The notes: a model not told the origin generated them from the sequence alone. A DNA stretch of 35,134 nucleotides from a bacterium (GCA_016124895.1 WGMU01000147.1:1-35134); one strand, 5' to 3'; positions 26,204-35,134 are shown, counted from the first letter of the stretch. Numbers and translations: made by a program.

Positions 26204-27061
26204 ATGAACTGCTCTGAAGTACGGGATCTGCTGTCGCCGCTGCATGACGGAGAACTGTCGGCTGAACTTCGGGAGTCGGTCGAGCAGCACCTCCGTGAGT
26301 GCCCTGCGTGCGCTGCAGTCCGCACCAGCTTCGGAGCGATGTCATTGCTGGCCCGGGAGTTGCCCGAGCCGGAACCGCATGCAGAACTGTGGAATCAGAT
26401 CGAAGCCGAACTGCCGCGGGCACACTCGCGGCCTGTCCAGTGGCTGCTGTCTGCCGAGTCGTTTCGTGAATTGGCGAGGCGTTCACGGATTCTGACAGCA
26501 GCCGTTACCGCAGTCGTTCTTGTGCTCGCGGGAACAACCCTCGTTGTTTACGACCAGTTCCACGACCGACGCGACAGCAACGGGCACGACGAACATCTCG
26601 CCGTCAACTTCGACCAGTTTCTCAACGAGTTTCCGAAATCTCCAGAACACGCCCAGGAACTGCTGCACGCGAGTTACCCGAGCAATCTGGTGGATGTCGA
26701 CCAGGCGGCGTTTCAGGTCAAGTATCGCCCCGCTGTCTCAAACCGGCTGCCGAAAGGTTACACACTGGACTCCGTGCATCTGGTGCGAATGCCGTGCTGC
26801 CTGTGTGTGGAAGCACTCTGCACAGGACCGGGTGGGTCTCGCGTGGCCGTGCTGGAACACGCGATCGACCAGCCGGTGTGGTTTGGCGACCGCCCTGCCA
26901 GTGAGTGCAACTGTGGCGGTCGGAAAGCCCGGATGGTGAAATTCGACAGTCACTATGCCGCCACCTGGAAGTCTGCCAGACGCTATCTGACCGTCATTGG
27001 CATCCGCGATGAAGACGAACTTCGCGAATGGATCCAGCACCTCGATCGCCCGGAAGCGTGA
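26204..27061 (+). CDS. Zinc-finger anti-sigma factor with Cys-rich outer domain
   Basis: A 285-residue membrane protein. Residues 1-40 form a zf-HC2/ZAS domain (MNCSEVRDLLSPLHDGEL ... HLRECPAC), with the H-x3-C-x2-C zinc ligands, which binds and silences the cognate ECF sigma. A single transmembrane helix lies at about 97-118 (ILTAAVTAVVLVLAGTTLVV). The extracytoplasmic part (about 125-285) contains PKGYTLDSVHLVRMPCCLCV, a further Cys in VEALC, and CNCGG, a set of five to six Cys that could bind metal or respond to redox. ZAS-type factors release sigma on stress. Given the setting among metal-efflux genes, metal or thiol sensing is plausible (inference). It is translationally linked to the sigma gene. 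Confidence 0.88.
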   Translation: MNCSEVRDLLSPLHDGELSAELRESVEQHLRECPACAAVRTSFGAMSLLARELPEPEPHAELWNQIEAELPRAHSRPVQWLLSAESFRELARRSRILTAAVTAVVLVLAGTTLVVYDQFHDRRDSNGHDEHLAVNFDQFLNEFPKSPEHAQELLHASYPSNLVDVDQAAFQVKYRPAVSNRLPKGYTLDSVHLVRMPCCLCVEALCTGPGGSRVAVLEHAIDQPVWFGDRPASECNCGGRKARMVKFDSHYAATWKSARRYLTVIGIRDEDELREWIQHLDRPEA

Positions 27062-27122
27062 GGCCGGGCATCATGCAGATGCACCCTGGCCCCGGCGACG
27101 TACGGTCAGCCACCCATTAGGA

Positions 27123-28676
<1,554 letters not shown>

Positions 28677-28685
28677 TCGCCTTCC

Positions 28686-29081
28686 ATGAAGCTCCGCGTA
28701 CTGCTGCCGACTGAGGTTCTGCTCGACGTTGAAACGACAAAGATTGTCGCGGAAGCCGAAGACGGTGAGTTCTGTCTGCTTCCGCGACACGCCGATTACG
28801 TCGCCGCTCTGGTGCCCGGAATTCTGTCGTTCTCGTCTGACGATGGCACAGAGTCGCTTCTGGCAACAGGCGACGGGATTCTGGTGAAGGCCGGTTCGCT
28901 GGTACGTGTCTCAGTCCGCAGTGCAGTCCGTGGTGATGACCTCGGGACACTTCGCCGGACGGTCGCTGAGCAGTTTCTGGTTCTGGACGATCACGAACGC
29001 ACTGCCCGTTCCGCAGTGGCACGCCTTGAAGCCGACTTCGTCCGTCGTTTTCTCGTATTCGGAGAACCGGGCCGTGGATGA
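28686..29081 (+). CDS. atpC: N-type ATPase epsilon subunit
   Basis: The 131-residue epsilon subunit of the central stalk. The N-terminal beta-sandwich is clear (MKLRVLLPTEVLLDVETTK, DGEFCLLPRHADYVAALVPG, ATGDGILVKAGSLVRVSVRS), followed by a C-terminal helical pair (LGTLRRTVAEQFLVLDDHE). It couples rotation between F1 and the c-ring and may regulate ATP hydrolysis. I chose the ATG at 28686 because it starts exactly with the conserved domain; earlier in-frame starts read through repeat DNA. It lacks a clear purine-rich ribosome site other than the GGAC of the repeat. The stop overlaps the GTG start of atpQ. Confidence 0.93.
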   Translation: MKLRVLLPTEVLLDVETTKIVAEAEDGEFCLLPRHADYVAALVPGILSFSSDDGTESLLATGDGILVKAGSLVRVSVRSAVRGDDLGTLRRTVAEQFLVLDDHERTARSAVARLEADFVRRFLVFGEPGRG

Positions 29082-29469
29082 GAACAGTCGAGAGTCCAGT
29101 GTCGAGAGTCGAGAGCTGAATGGATCGCCGATTGCCTCGGAGGCTGCGTCACGTCCTCAATTCCCGCCCCTCGACGCTCCGCTCTCCCAGGAGCAATCGA
29201 CGATTGTGTCAAAAGTTGGCGACAAGGAAGCCCGGCGTTTGAAAGCACGATCCGAACGCAATCGCTCGCTGTGGTTCGGACTCGGAATGTTTGGCGTGGT
29301 CGGCTGGTCTGTGGCGATTCCCGTACTCATCGGAATCGCCGTGGGCTGCTGGCTCGATTCCATCTTTCACAGCCATATCTCGTGGTGTCTGACATTCCTG
29401 TTTGTGGGCATCGTCAGCGGAATACTGATCGCCTGGAACTGGATCAAGCGCGAAGGGACGCCTCGCTAA
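29074..29469 (+). CDS. atpQ: N-ATPase membrane subunit AtpQ (AtpI-like)
   Basis: A 131-residue AtpI-like protein with two transmembrane helices (about 70-92 LGMFGVVGWSVAIPVLIGIA; about 104-122 SWCLTFLFVGIVSGILIAW). The segment VGDKEARRLKARSERNRSLWF before the first helix is characteristic of AtpQ of N-ATPases, where it probably helps assemble the c-ring (known for AtpI relatives). The GTG at 29074 overlaps the atpC stop by eight bases and has GGAG nine bases ahead. The first 15 residues after it (ENSRESSVESREL) are encoded by a 7-bp repeat, so this N-terminal extension is recent and probably neutral (inference). A later GTG before VSKVGDKEARR would give a product of the usual length. Confidence 0.85.
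   Translation: MDENSRESSVESRELNGSPIASEAASRPQFPPLDAPLSQEQSTIVSKVGDKEARRLKARSERNRSLWFGLGMFGVVGWSVAIPVLIGIAVGCWLDSIFHSHISWCLTFLFVGIVSGILIAWNWIKREGTPR
29086..29115 (+). repeat. 7-bp-period repeat inside the start of atpQ
   Basis: Four degenerate GAGAGTC/CAGTGTC heptamers in tandem, translated as part of AtpQ. There is no inverted partner nearby. Confidence 0.7.
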
Positions 29470-29494
29470 CAATGCCGCCGAAGGAAAGTCCGTC

Positions 29495-29815
29495 ATGAGC
29501 GTCGAGTTTCACAATCTGATTCTCCCAGTGGTCGCCGGCCTCGGGCTGGGGCTGTTCTATTTCGGCGGACTGTGGCTGACCGTTCGTCATGTTGACCAGT
29601 TCAGACATCCCGGTGCGGCTGTCGCACTGAGTTTCCTGTTGCGAGCAGCGATCACCGTCGGCGGCTTCGGCCTGGTGATGCAGGGCCAATGGGAACGCGT
29701 CGCCGCCTGCATGGTGAGCTTCGTTCTGGTCCGCCAGGCATTGATTCATTTTATCCGTCCGATTCCCGTCAGCACCGCTCTCGACTCTCAACACTCGACT
29801 CTGGACCAACCATGA
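29495..29815 (+). CDS. atpR: N-ATPase membrane subunit AtpR
   Basis: A 106-residue membrane protein with three predicted helices (about 9-27 LILPVVAGLGLGLFYFGGLW; about 40-62 AVALSFLLRAAITVGGFGLVM; about 68-85 ERVAACMVSFVLVRQAL). AtpR is found only in N-type ATPase operons; it has conserved charged residues inside the membrane part (here Arg49 and Arg79) proposed to contact the c subunit's acidic residue. AAGGAAA lies eight bases before the ATG. The C-terminal tail STALDSQHSTLDQP is encoded by a 7-bp repeat, and the stop overlaps the atpB start as ATGA, so the two are translationally coupled. Confidence 0.9.
   Translation: MSVEFHNLILPVVAGLGLGLFYFGGLWLTVRHVDQFRHPGAAVALSFLLRAAITVGGFGLVMQGQWERVAACMVSFVLVRQALIHFIRPIPVSTALDSQHSTLDQP
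29778..29806 (+). repeat. 7-bp-period repeat at the atpR/atpB junction
   Basis: Four heptamers (CTCTCGA, CTCTCAA, CACTCGA, CTCTGGA) in tandem encode the AtpR tail. CTCTGGAC ends 5 bp before the atpB ATG. Confidence 0.8.
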
Positions 29816-30537
29816 ACGGCTTTGAAATCAACGTCGATCAGCCTCTGTGGCCCGAGGGGCCGGTTGTCATCAACCAACTGACGGGAACGATCGTGTTTAC
29901 CTGGATTGTCATGGCCATCCTGGTCGTCGGGTCTCGACTGGTGACTCGGCGATTGTCGGTTGGCACATCGATGTCACGCGGTCAGAACCTGCTGGAGGTG
30001 CTGGTCTCCACGCTCAGCAGCCAGATTCGTGAGGTCAGCCAGCAGGAACCCGGACCGTTTCTGCCGTTTGTGGGCACACTTTTCATTTTCATCGCGATGT
30101 CGAATCTCCTCAGCCTCGTGCCGGGATTCCCGACGCCCACGGCCTCGCTCGCCACGACAGCCGCTCTCGCGACGTGCGTCTTCGTCGCCGTGCCGCTGTT
30201 CGGGATCGCCAGCCAGGGCGTTGGCCGTTACCTGCGTCAATACGTGCAGCCTTCGATCTTCATGCTGCCGTTCAACGTGATCGGCGAACTGTCCCGGACG
30301 CTGGCACTCGCCGTGCGCCTGTACGGAAACATGATGAGCGGTTCGGTGATTGGCTTGATTCTGCTCGGTTTTGTGCCGCTGTTCGTACCAATCGTCATGC
30401 AGCTCTTCGGTCTACTGACCGGGATGATTCAGGCTTACATCTTTGCGGTGCTGGCAATGGTCTACATCGCGTCGGCCACGCAGGCACATACGGGGAGTCC
30501 AGAGTCGAGAGACGAGAACCCTGAGTCTCGTGGCTGA
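29812..30537 (+). CDS. atpB: N-type ATPase subunit a
   Basis: A 241-residue polytopic membrane protein, the stator part of the ion channel. The conserved helix ELSRTLALAVRLYGNMMSG contains the essential Arg. Further landmarks are FVGTLFIFIAMSNLLSLVPGF and the C-terminal LLTGMIQAYIFAVLAMVYIA. Ions enter and leave the c-ring through half-channels formed by this subunit. ATG overlaps the atpR stop. The C-terminal tail GSPESRDENPESRG is repeat-encoded and not part of the conserved domain. The length without the tail is typical for N-ATPase subunit a. Confidence 0.95.
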   Translation: MNGFEINVDQPLWPEGPVVINQLTGTIVFTWIVMAILVVGSRLVTRRLSVGTSMSRGQNLLEVLVSTLSSQIREVSQQEPGPFLPFVGTLFIFIAMSNLLSLVPGFPTPTASLATTAALATCVFVAVPLFGIASQGVGRYLRQYVQPSIFMLPFNVIGELSRTLALAVRLYGNMMSGSVIGLILLGFVPLFVPIVMQLFGLLTGMIQAYIFAVLAMVYIASATQAHTGSPESRDENPESRG

Positions 30538-30568
30538 CTGACGACCCTCAACCTTCTCAACTCTGGAC
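30495..30568 (+). repeat. 7-bp-period inverted repeat at the atpB/atpE junction
   Basis: A left arm (from 30495: GAGTCCAGAGTCGAGAGACG) lies inside the end of atpB. A right arm ending CTCAACTCTGGAC at 30568 lies in the gap before atpE. The arms are largely complementary, so the transcript can fold into a hairpin just before atpE. Confidence 0.8.
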
Positions 30569-30600
30569 GCCCAACTCACGGCTCAACAAGGAACAAACCA

Positions 30601-30879
30601 ATGGACAACACGGGACTGGTGGCAATGGCCTCGATCTTTGCCTCGGGGCTCACAATTGGTATCGGATCAATCGCGCCGGCTCTTGGAGAGGGGCGGGCTC
30701 TTTCTCAGGCACTCAGTGCGATCGCTCAACAGCCTGACGAAGCCAACACGATCACTCGGACACTGTTTGTCGGCATGGCGATGGTCGAATCGACGGCCAT
30801 CTATTGCTTTGTCGTGTCGATGATTCTGATCTTCGCCAACCCGTTCTGGACTCACTTCACCGAAGCGGCCGCGAGATAA
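30601..30879 (+). CDS. atpE: N-type ATPase subunit c
   Basis: A 92-residue hairpin of two transmembrane helices that forms the rotor ring. Helix 1 carries PALGEGRAL with Glu30 where sodium-type c subunits of Ilyobacter have Gln32. Helix 2 carries the ion-binding MVESTAIYCF: Glu63, Ser64, Thr65 and Tyr68 match the ESTxxY sodium signature. The QQPDE loop (43-47) faces F1. Two acidic residues per hairpin are a hallmark of N-ATPases; whether they bind Na+ or H+ in this organism cannot be told from sequence. AAGGA lies eight bases before the ATG, a better ribosome site than most genes of the operon have, in keeping with the high copy number of c. Repeat hairpins flank the gene. Confidence 0.95.
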   Translation: MDNTGLVAMASIFASGLTIGIGSIAPALGEGRALSQALSAIAQQPDEANTITRTLFVGMAMVESTAIYCFVVSMILIFANPFWTHFTEAAAR

Positions 30880-30973
30880 GTCCAGAGTCGAGAGACGAGA
30901 GTCCAGAGTGTCGCACCGGTGACTCTCGACTCCCGTCACTACCACTCTGGACTCTGGACACTCGACTCTGGAC
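30880..30973 (+). repeat. 7-bp-period inverted repeat at the atpE/atpF junction
   Basis: Arms of 31 nt at 30880-30910 and 30943-30973 are complementary at 28 of 31 positions, with a 32-nt loop. The left arm starts on the base after the atpE stop; CTCTGGAC ends 7 bp before the atpF ATG. It should form a long mRNA hairpin between the two genes. Confidence 0.9.
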
Positions 30974-30980
30974 TTCACCA

Positions 30981-31745
30981 ATGACGATCGACTGGTTCAC
31001 CTACGTCGCTCAGATCATCAACTTCCTGCTGCTCGTGTGGCTGCTGAAGCGGTTTCTTTATGGCCCGATTGTCAACGCGATGGACGCTCGGGAGCAGCAG
31101 ATCGCCACGCGCATTCAGGCAGCCACGACCGCTCAGGAAGAGGCCCGACAGCAGAGCCGCGAATACCGTCAGCAGATCGACGAACTGCAGCACACGCGGG
31201 AAGAGTTGCTGGCCGCAGCCGGCCGTGATGTGGATCTCTGGAAGCAGGAGCACATTCAGCAGGCTCGTCACGAGGTCGATCAGGCACGCACGGAATGGCT
31301 GAAGTCACTGGGCCGTGAACGTGAGGCATTTCTGCAGGAACTCCGTCGACGAGCCGGACGGCAGGTCCACACGATGGCCGGCCATGTGCTGACGAAACTC
31401 TGCGACGCTCCGCTGGAACTGCGCGTCATTGACGCATTTGCGACACGGCTTCAGCAGGTCGAAGACACGCGCCGCGCGGCAATCGCCGACTCGATCCGCA
31501 ACTCACACCATCGAGTCCTCGTCGAAACTGCGTTTGACCTGACGGACGCCGGCCAAGAGCAGATCCGCAACCTGATTCACAATCATCTGACGGACGGTGT
31601 TGAAATCGACTTCCGCACGGTACCGGAACTGATCTGCGGGATTGAACTGAAGGCAGCCGGATACAAGGTGGCGTGGAGCGTGGGCGAGTCACTGCAGACG
31701 CTCGAAGAAGACTTCGCCCACGCGCTTGATGAGGCCGTGCTCTGA
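30981..31745 (+). CDS. atpF: N-type ATPase b subunit fused to a delta-like C-terminal domain
   Basis: A 254-residue peripheral-stalk protein. The N-terminal membrane helix (about 6-24: [19 protein letters not shown]) and long coiled coil (about 30-130, rich in Gln/Glu/Arg) are typical of subunit b. The C-terminal part (about 175-254) reads [20 protein letters not shown], then [19 protein letters not shown] and [10 protein letters not shown], which matches the end of delta/OSCP subunits (LTxxQ..., DPxLIGGIxxxIGxxxxDxS). The operon has no separate atpH, so this b-delta fusion supplies the link between stalk and alpha subunit. I chose the ATG at 30981 because upstream in-frame sequence is repeat DNA. 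The stop overlaps the atpA start (TGATG). Confidence 0.92.
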   Translation: MTIDWFTYVAQIINFLLLVWLLKRFLYGPIVNAMDAREQQIATRIQAATTAQEEARQQSREYRQQIDELQHTREELLAAAGRDVDLWKQEHIQQARHEVDQARTEWLKSLGREREAFLQELRRRAGRQVHTMAGHVLTKLCDAPLELRVIDAFATRLQQVEDTRRAAIADSIRNSHHRVLVETAFDLTDAGQEQIRNLIHNHLTDGVEIDFRTVPELICGIELKAAGYKVAWSVGESLQTLEEDFAHALDEAVL

Positions 31746-33322
31746 TGTCCGAGAATCCCCCAATGACCAATCAGTCTGATTCGCTGCATTCGATCCTCGA
31801 TGGCACGTTTCAGCTCTTTGACGACGTGCTTGACCGGCACGATCAGCAACTGCAGACGCATGAGATCGGTACAGTCACGGCCGTCGGGCGAGGGGTCGCC
31901 CGAGCCGATGGACTGCCGAACGTTCAGTCGGAAGAGTTATTGAAGTTTCCCGGTAACGTGCTTGGTCTGGCGTTCAACCTGGATGAAGACGAAATCGGCA
32001 TCGTGCTGCTGGACGAGGGACTGGAGCTGGAATCCGGTGACGAGGTGCGCCGAACGGGACGAGTCCTCGACGTTCCCGTGGGCGAGGAACTGATTGGTCG
32101 CGTCATTGATCCAGTCGGTCGACCGCTCGACGGTCATGGCCCGATCCGGACTCTGCAGCGTCGCTCGTGTGAGTTTGAAGCGCCGCCGATCATGGATCGT
32201 GCGCCGGTAAGTGTGCCGTTGCAGACAGGACTCAAAGTCATCGACGCATTGATTCCCATCGGCCGCGGCCAGCGTGAACTGATTCTCGGCGACCGGCAGA
32301 CCGGCAAGACGGCGATCGCCATCGACACCATTCTCAATCAGCATGACAAGGACGTCCTGTGCATTTACTGCGCGATCGGCCAGCGAAACACCGCCGTCGC
32401 CCGCGTGGTTGCGGATCTCCGGGAACGCGACGCGCTGCGTTACTGCGTGGTCGTGGTTGCTGAAGGAGATTCGGCCCCCGGTCTGCAGTTTGTGGCGCCC
32501 TATTCCGCGGCCACGATTGGCGAATATTTCATGGCTCAGGGGCGTGATGTGCTGGTTGTCTTCGACGACCTCTCGACACATGCCCGCGCCTACCGCGAAC
32601 TGTCACTGCTGCTGCGTCGTCCCCCAGGCCGCGAAGCCTTCCCTGGCGACATCTTCTATCTGCACTCGCGACTGCTGGAACGGTCGACGCATCTGGCGGA
32701 AGAACTCGGTGGCGGCTCACTCACCACGCTGCCAATTGCCGAAACCGAAGCTCAAAACGTGTCGGCCTACATCCCGACGAACCTGATCTCGATCACGGAT
32801 GGCCAGGTCTACCTCTCACCCGACCTGTTTCAGAAAGGCATTCTGCCAGCCGTGGATGTCGGCCGCTCAGTTTCGCGAGTCGGAGGCAAGACGCAGTTGC
32901 CGGCGTACCGCGCTGTGGCCGGGGATCTGCGTCTGTCTTATGCCCAGTTCGAGGAACTCGAAGCGTTCTCGCGTTTCAGCAGCCGGCTTGACGACGAAAC
33001 CCGCGCGACGCTGGAACGAGGCCGTCGTGTGCGCGAAGTCTTCAAGCAGCCGCAGTATCAGCCGCTGTCCGTCCCGGAACAGATCGCCTCTCTGGTCGCG
33101 ATCAACTCCGGAATGTTCGACGAACTCCCGGTGCCCCGAATGCGGGCTGCCGAGCAGGTTGTCCGACGATCCGTTGTCGAGCATCACCCCGACATCTTCG
33201 AACGAGCCCTCAACGGAGAGAAACTCACCGTTGAAGACCAGCGGGCTCTCGCATCCACTGCCAGCGAAGCAGTGCAGACAATGACGCAGGAAGATCGGCT
33301 GGACGAGACGTCGTTGAAGTAA
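31745..33322 (+). CDS. atpA: N-type ATPase alpha subunit
   Basis: The 525-residue non-catalytic alpha subunit of F1. Seen: N-terminal beta-barrel ([17 protein letters not shown]), P-loop GDRQTGKTA, adenine-pocket and Walker [20 protein letters not shown] (with the alpha-type Gln/Asp pattern), and the alpha signature [15 protein letters not shown]. The C-terminal helical domain ends near residue 510. It alternates with beta around the gamma shaft and holds a structural nucleotide. The ATG overlaps the atpF stop, so translation is coupled. The gap to atpG (60 bp) contains the last 7-bp repeat. Confidence 0.97.
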   Translation: MSENPPMTNQSDSLHSILDGTFQLFDDVLDRHDQQLQTHEIGTVTAVGRGVARADGLPNVQSEELLKFPGNVLGLAFNLDEDEIGIVLLDEGLELESGDEVRRTGRVLDVPVGEELIGRVIDPVGRPLDGHGPIRTLQRRSCEFEAPPIMDRAPVSVPLQTGLKVIDALIPIGRGQRELILGDRQTGKTAIAIDTILNQHDKDVLCIYCAIGQRNTAVARVVADLRERDALRYCVVVVAEGDSAPGLQFVAPYSAATIGEYFMAQGRDVLVVFDDLSTHARAYRELSLLLRRPPGREAFPGDIFYLHSRLLERSTHLAEELGGGSLTTLPIAETEAQNVSAYIPTNLISITDGQVYLSPDLFQKGILPAVDVGRSVSRVGGKTQLPAYRAVAGDLRLSYAQFEELEAFSRFSSRLDDETRATLERGRRVREVFKQPQYQPLSVPEQIASLVAINSGMFDELPVPRMRAAEQVVRRSVVEHHPDIFERALNGEKLTVEDQRALASTASEAVQTMTQEDRLDETSLK

Positions 33323-33351
33323 CCGGGCACGCGCCCGCCTCATTCTGCACT

Positions 33352-33376
33352 GAACTCCGAACTCTCAACTCTGGAC
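33352..33376 (+). repeat. 7-bp-period repeat at the atpA/atpG junction
   Basis: A short half-element of CTCCGAA, CTCTCAA and CTCTGGA units with no inverted partner. CTCTGGAC ends 6 bp before the atpG ATG and is the only candidate ribosome site. Confidence 0.75.
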
Positions 33377-33382
33377 TTCCCC

Positions 33383-34297
33383 ATGCCCGTCCTGGAATCG
33401 CTCAAACGGAAAATCAGCAGTGCCGAAGACCTGCAGTCGGTGGTAGGCACGATGAAGACCCTGGCGGCAGTCAGCATTCACCAGTACGAGGACGCGGTTG
33501 CATCGCTGACGGACTATTTCGAGACCGTGGAAGAGGGACTGCGCATGGTCCTGTGGAGTTCAGCCGGCAATCTGCGCCTTTCAGAACCGGATCGCGATGC
33601 AGGAACGGGGGCAATCGTCTTCGGCTCCGACCAGGGCATGTGTGGGCAGTTCAACGAACAGGTGACAGCCTTTGCGCGAGACCATTTGCAGACGCGACCG
33701 TGGGGACCGGACGAACCCGCTTTCCTGGTCATTGGAGCCCGCGCGTCTGCACGGCTTGCCGATGCCGGAGTCCGCATTGATGCTGAGCTGGCGGCTCCCT
33801 CCTCCGCGTCCGGTATTTCTTCACTGATCCAGGAAGTGTTACTGAGAATCGACGACTGGTGGACAAATCGAGAAATGAGCCGCGTGGTTCTCTTCTACAA
33901 TCAGCGTGAAACAGCTTCCTCATATCGACCGCACGCAAGGCAGTTGCTGCCAGTCGATCAGACACACATTGCCGGCCTGTGCCCCGGACGCTGGCCCCGT
34001 CGCTCACTGCCGATTCATCGCATGGATGGCGACCGACTGTTTTCAATGCTGATTCGCCAGTACCTGTTCGTCACCCTGTTCCGAGCCTGTGCCGAATCTC
34101 TTGTGGGCGAAAACGCCAGCCGTATCGCCTCAATGCAGGCCGCCGAAAGGAACATTGAAGAACTCCTGAATGAACTTCGGACCGGCTACAACCAGCAGCG
34201 TCAGACGGCAATCACCGAAGAGCTGCTGGATGTTGTTACAGGATTCGAGGCACTCAGGACAACATCAGTATGTTATACGTCACGCGTTAGGGAATGA
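33383..34297 (+). CDS. atpG: N-type ATPase gamma subunit
   Basis: A 304-residue rotating shaft subunit. N-terminal helix (ESLKRKISSAEDLQSVVGTM, then KTLAAVSI) and C-terminal helix (ENASRIASMQAAERNIEELL, then YNQQRQTAITEELLDVVTGF) form the coiled coil that turns inside the alpha/beta ring. The central Rossmann-like part has AIVFGSDQGMCGQFNEQV, the usual gamma GSDxGLCG-type loop. It ends the operon atpDCQRBEFAG. The last dozen residues beyond EALR are unlike other gammas. No obvious terminator follows. Confidence 0.95.
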   Translation: MPVLESLKRKISSAEDLQSVVGTMKTLAAVSIHQYEDAVASLTDYFETVEEGLRMVLWSSAGNLRLSEPDRDAGTGAIVFGSDQGMCGQFNEQVTAFARDHLQTRPWGPDEPAFLVIGARASARLADAGVRIDAELAAPSSASGISSLIQEVLLRIDDWWTNREMSRVVLFYNQRETASSYRPHARQLLPVDQTHIAGLCPGRWPRRSLPIHRMDGDRLFSMLIRQYLFVTLFRACAESLVGENASRIASMQAAERNIEELLNELRTGYNQQRQTAITEELLDVVTGFEALRTTSVCYTSRVRE

Positions 34298-34368
34298 GGT
34301 GTTCCTGGACGTCGTGGGATGGCGATGAATCTGGCGGTTTGCGAACTGGTTTCGCAGGGAAACGGATC

Positions 34369-34779
34369 ATGGCATGGTTTCGAATTCATCTGTCTGACGA
34401 CGAACAGGCGACGGCCCGGGAGCGCCATGCGGAGCCGCTGGTGCGGTTGCTGGTGCGGTGGGCGCGGCACTGCGGACTGACTCGCGAAGAGGCAGCGTGG
34501 GTGGCCGGCGAGGATCGCAGGTACGGTGCAGCGGTTCGTCGCGATGTCTCAGGGCGGCGGTCTCGACACGCTGCTGGAGGCTCCCGGCTACGTCGGGCCG
34601 GTGAGTGATCTGGCCCGATATGCGGACGTCATCCGCCAGTCGTTTGAGGAGCAGCCGGTGCGATCCATGGCCGAAGCGTGCCATCGGATCGAGAAACTCA
34701 CCGGGATTCAACGCGGCCCGACTCACGTACGCCGGTTTCTGACCGGGATGCGCCTGAATTTCAGCGACGTTGGCAGAAT
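34369..34779 (+). pseudogene. IS630-like winged-HTH protein fragment, frameshifted
   Basis: The first frame (34369 to about 34515) encodes MAWFRIHLSDDEQATARERH and VRWARHCGLTREEAAWVAG. The second frame (about 34518 to 34779) continues the same protein as TVQRFVAMSQGGGLDTLLE, YVGPVSDLARYADVIRQSFE and HVRRFLTGMRLNFSDVG. Together they match the HTH-containing N-terminal part of IS630-type transposases common in planctomycetes. A single frameshift near 34516-34520 separates the pieces and the DDE catalytic part is missing; the sequence ends at a palindromic repeat. It is therefore not functional. Confidence 0.65.
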
Positions 34780-34821
34780 GATAAAGACATCAGAAAATCA
34801 TTCTGCCCTGAATCATTCTGC
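34772..34821. repeat. Palindromic GGCAGAATGAT repeat cluster
   Basis: GGCAGAATGAT (34772-34782) is followed by its exact reverse complement ATCATTCTGCC (34797-34807) and another ATCATTCTGC (34812-34821). The 14-nt loop makes a hairpin. It lies exactly where the IS630-like homology ends. I recall the same core recurring in intergenic planctomycete DNA. Confidence 0.75.
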
Positions 34822-34988
34822 TTACCCTGTCATGTTCGCTGGAGTGGCCGGGCTTGGCGCGATGTGCGAGCGAAACTCCGGCCTGCGTTACTGTGTCTTC
34901 AGAATCCGGGCTTCCTTTGCGGACCCGGTCCAGCCCCGGCCACCCCCAACCGGGCGGCTTGCGCCGTGCCGCTCCCTTTCCAGCGGCT

Positions 34989-35134
34989 TCACGCCTCAAC
35001 GCGAAAGAACCGCCGCCCTTTCAGTTCAAACCGCGGCAGCGAGTTCTCGGCGACGAGTTCGATGTCCGCGTTGAAGTTCAGCCGGTCGCGGATCGCCGCG
35101 GCCGTTCGATTTCGCAGTTCGCTTGCTTCGCTCG
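34989..35134 (-). CDS. C-terminal end of a probable phenylacetate-CoA ligase-like enzyme (partial)
   Basis: The minus-strand frame is open from the window's right edge to a TGA at 34991-34989 and encodes the last 47 residues: SELRNRTAAAIRDRLNF then NADIELVAENSLPRFELKG and RRFFRVEA. The pattern of a helix, a short strand with V/I-E-L-V, and S/T-LPR-x-E-x-K-x-R-R is that of the C-terminal lid domain of phenylacetate-CoA ligase-like AMP-forming enzymes, which bind the aryl-adenylate. The main part lies outside the window. The family call rests on a short segment. Confidence 0.5.
   Translation of the reverse strand, partial: SEASELRNRTAAAIRDRLNFNADIELVAENSLPRFELKGRRFFRVEA

Noticed and set aside
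30880-30973. Repeats at N-ATPase junctions as a CRISPR array or terminators
   Set aside because: Units are 7 bp with no regular unique spacers, there are no cas genes, and no T-tract follows the hairpins; termination inside the operon would also cut off essential subunits.

Overview
The window looks like a chromosomal segment of a Planctomycetota bacterium. The grounds are a secreted one-Cys sulfatase, a secreted esterase/SMP-30 protein, FixJ-type regulators, small secreted proteins carrying an RSFSYEPG motif, a complete N-type ATPase operon and high GC. This is inference from gene content; no rRNA, tRNA or CRISPR array was seen.

Layout. 1-4260: the tail of an IS30-family transposase, an ankyrin protein apparently cut at its 5' end, a duplicated-esterase/SMP-30 fusion and an internally deleted IS110-family remnant. 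4335-5777: sulfatase. 6056-9987: two FixJ-like response regulators, a decayed kinase/receiver scrap and a REC-histidine kinase. 10172-11203: a hypothetical gene and a frameshifted IS4-family remnant. 11459-20202: heavy-metal RND efflux system (CusB-, CusA- and CusC-like). 20229-25343, minus strand: NtrC-type sigma54 activator, a small secreted protein with a Cys cluster, a globin-coupled histidine kinase, a His-rich lipoprotein with a Cys-rich metal-binding tail, and a Cys-rich secreted protein. 25666-27061: ECF sigma factor and zinc-finger anti-sigma factor with a Cys-rich outer domain. 27191-34297: N-ATPase operon atpDCQRBEFAG. 34369-35134: a broken IS630-like helix-turn-helix fragment, a palindromic repeat cluster, and the tail of a probable CoA ligase on the minus strand.

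How the parts may work together. Three sigma54 (-24/-12) promoters with exact GG-N10-GC spacing were found by eye: ahead of cusBA, ahead of the RSFSYEPG secreted protein, and ahead of the N-ATPase operon. The window encodes one sigma54 activator, next to a globin-coupled kinase. My working hypothesis is one sigma54 regulon joining heavy-metal export, small extracytoplasmic metal-handling proteins and an ion-pumping N-ATPase, possibly sensing O2, NO or redox state through heme.

A second signal is a family of 7-bp-period inverted repeats (units of the CTCTGGA / CTCTCGA / CTCTCAA type). They sit in six of the eight N-ATPase gene junctions, before the globin kinase, and in frame inside cusA. Their right arm repeatedly ends in CTCTGGAC 6-10 nt before a start codon, so they may supply ribosome-binding sequence and mRNA hairpins. 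They also encode the tails of AtpR and AtpB and the head of AtpQ.
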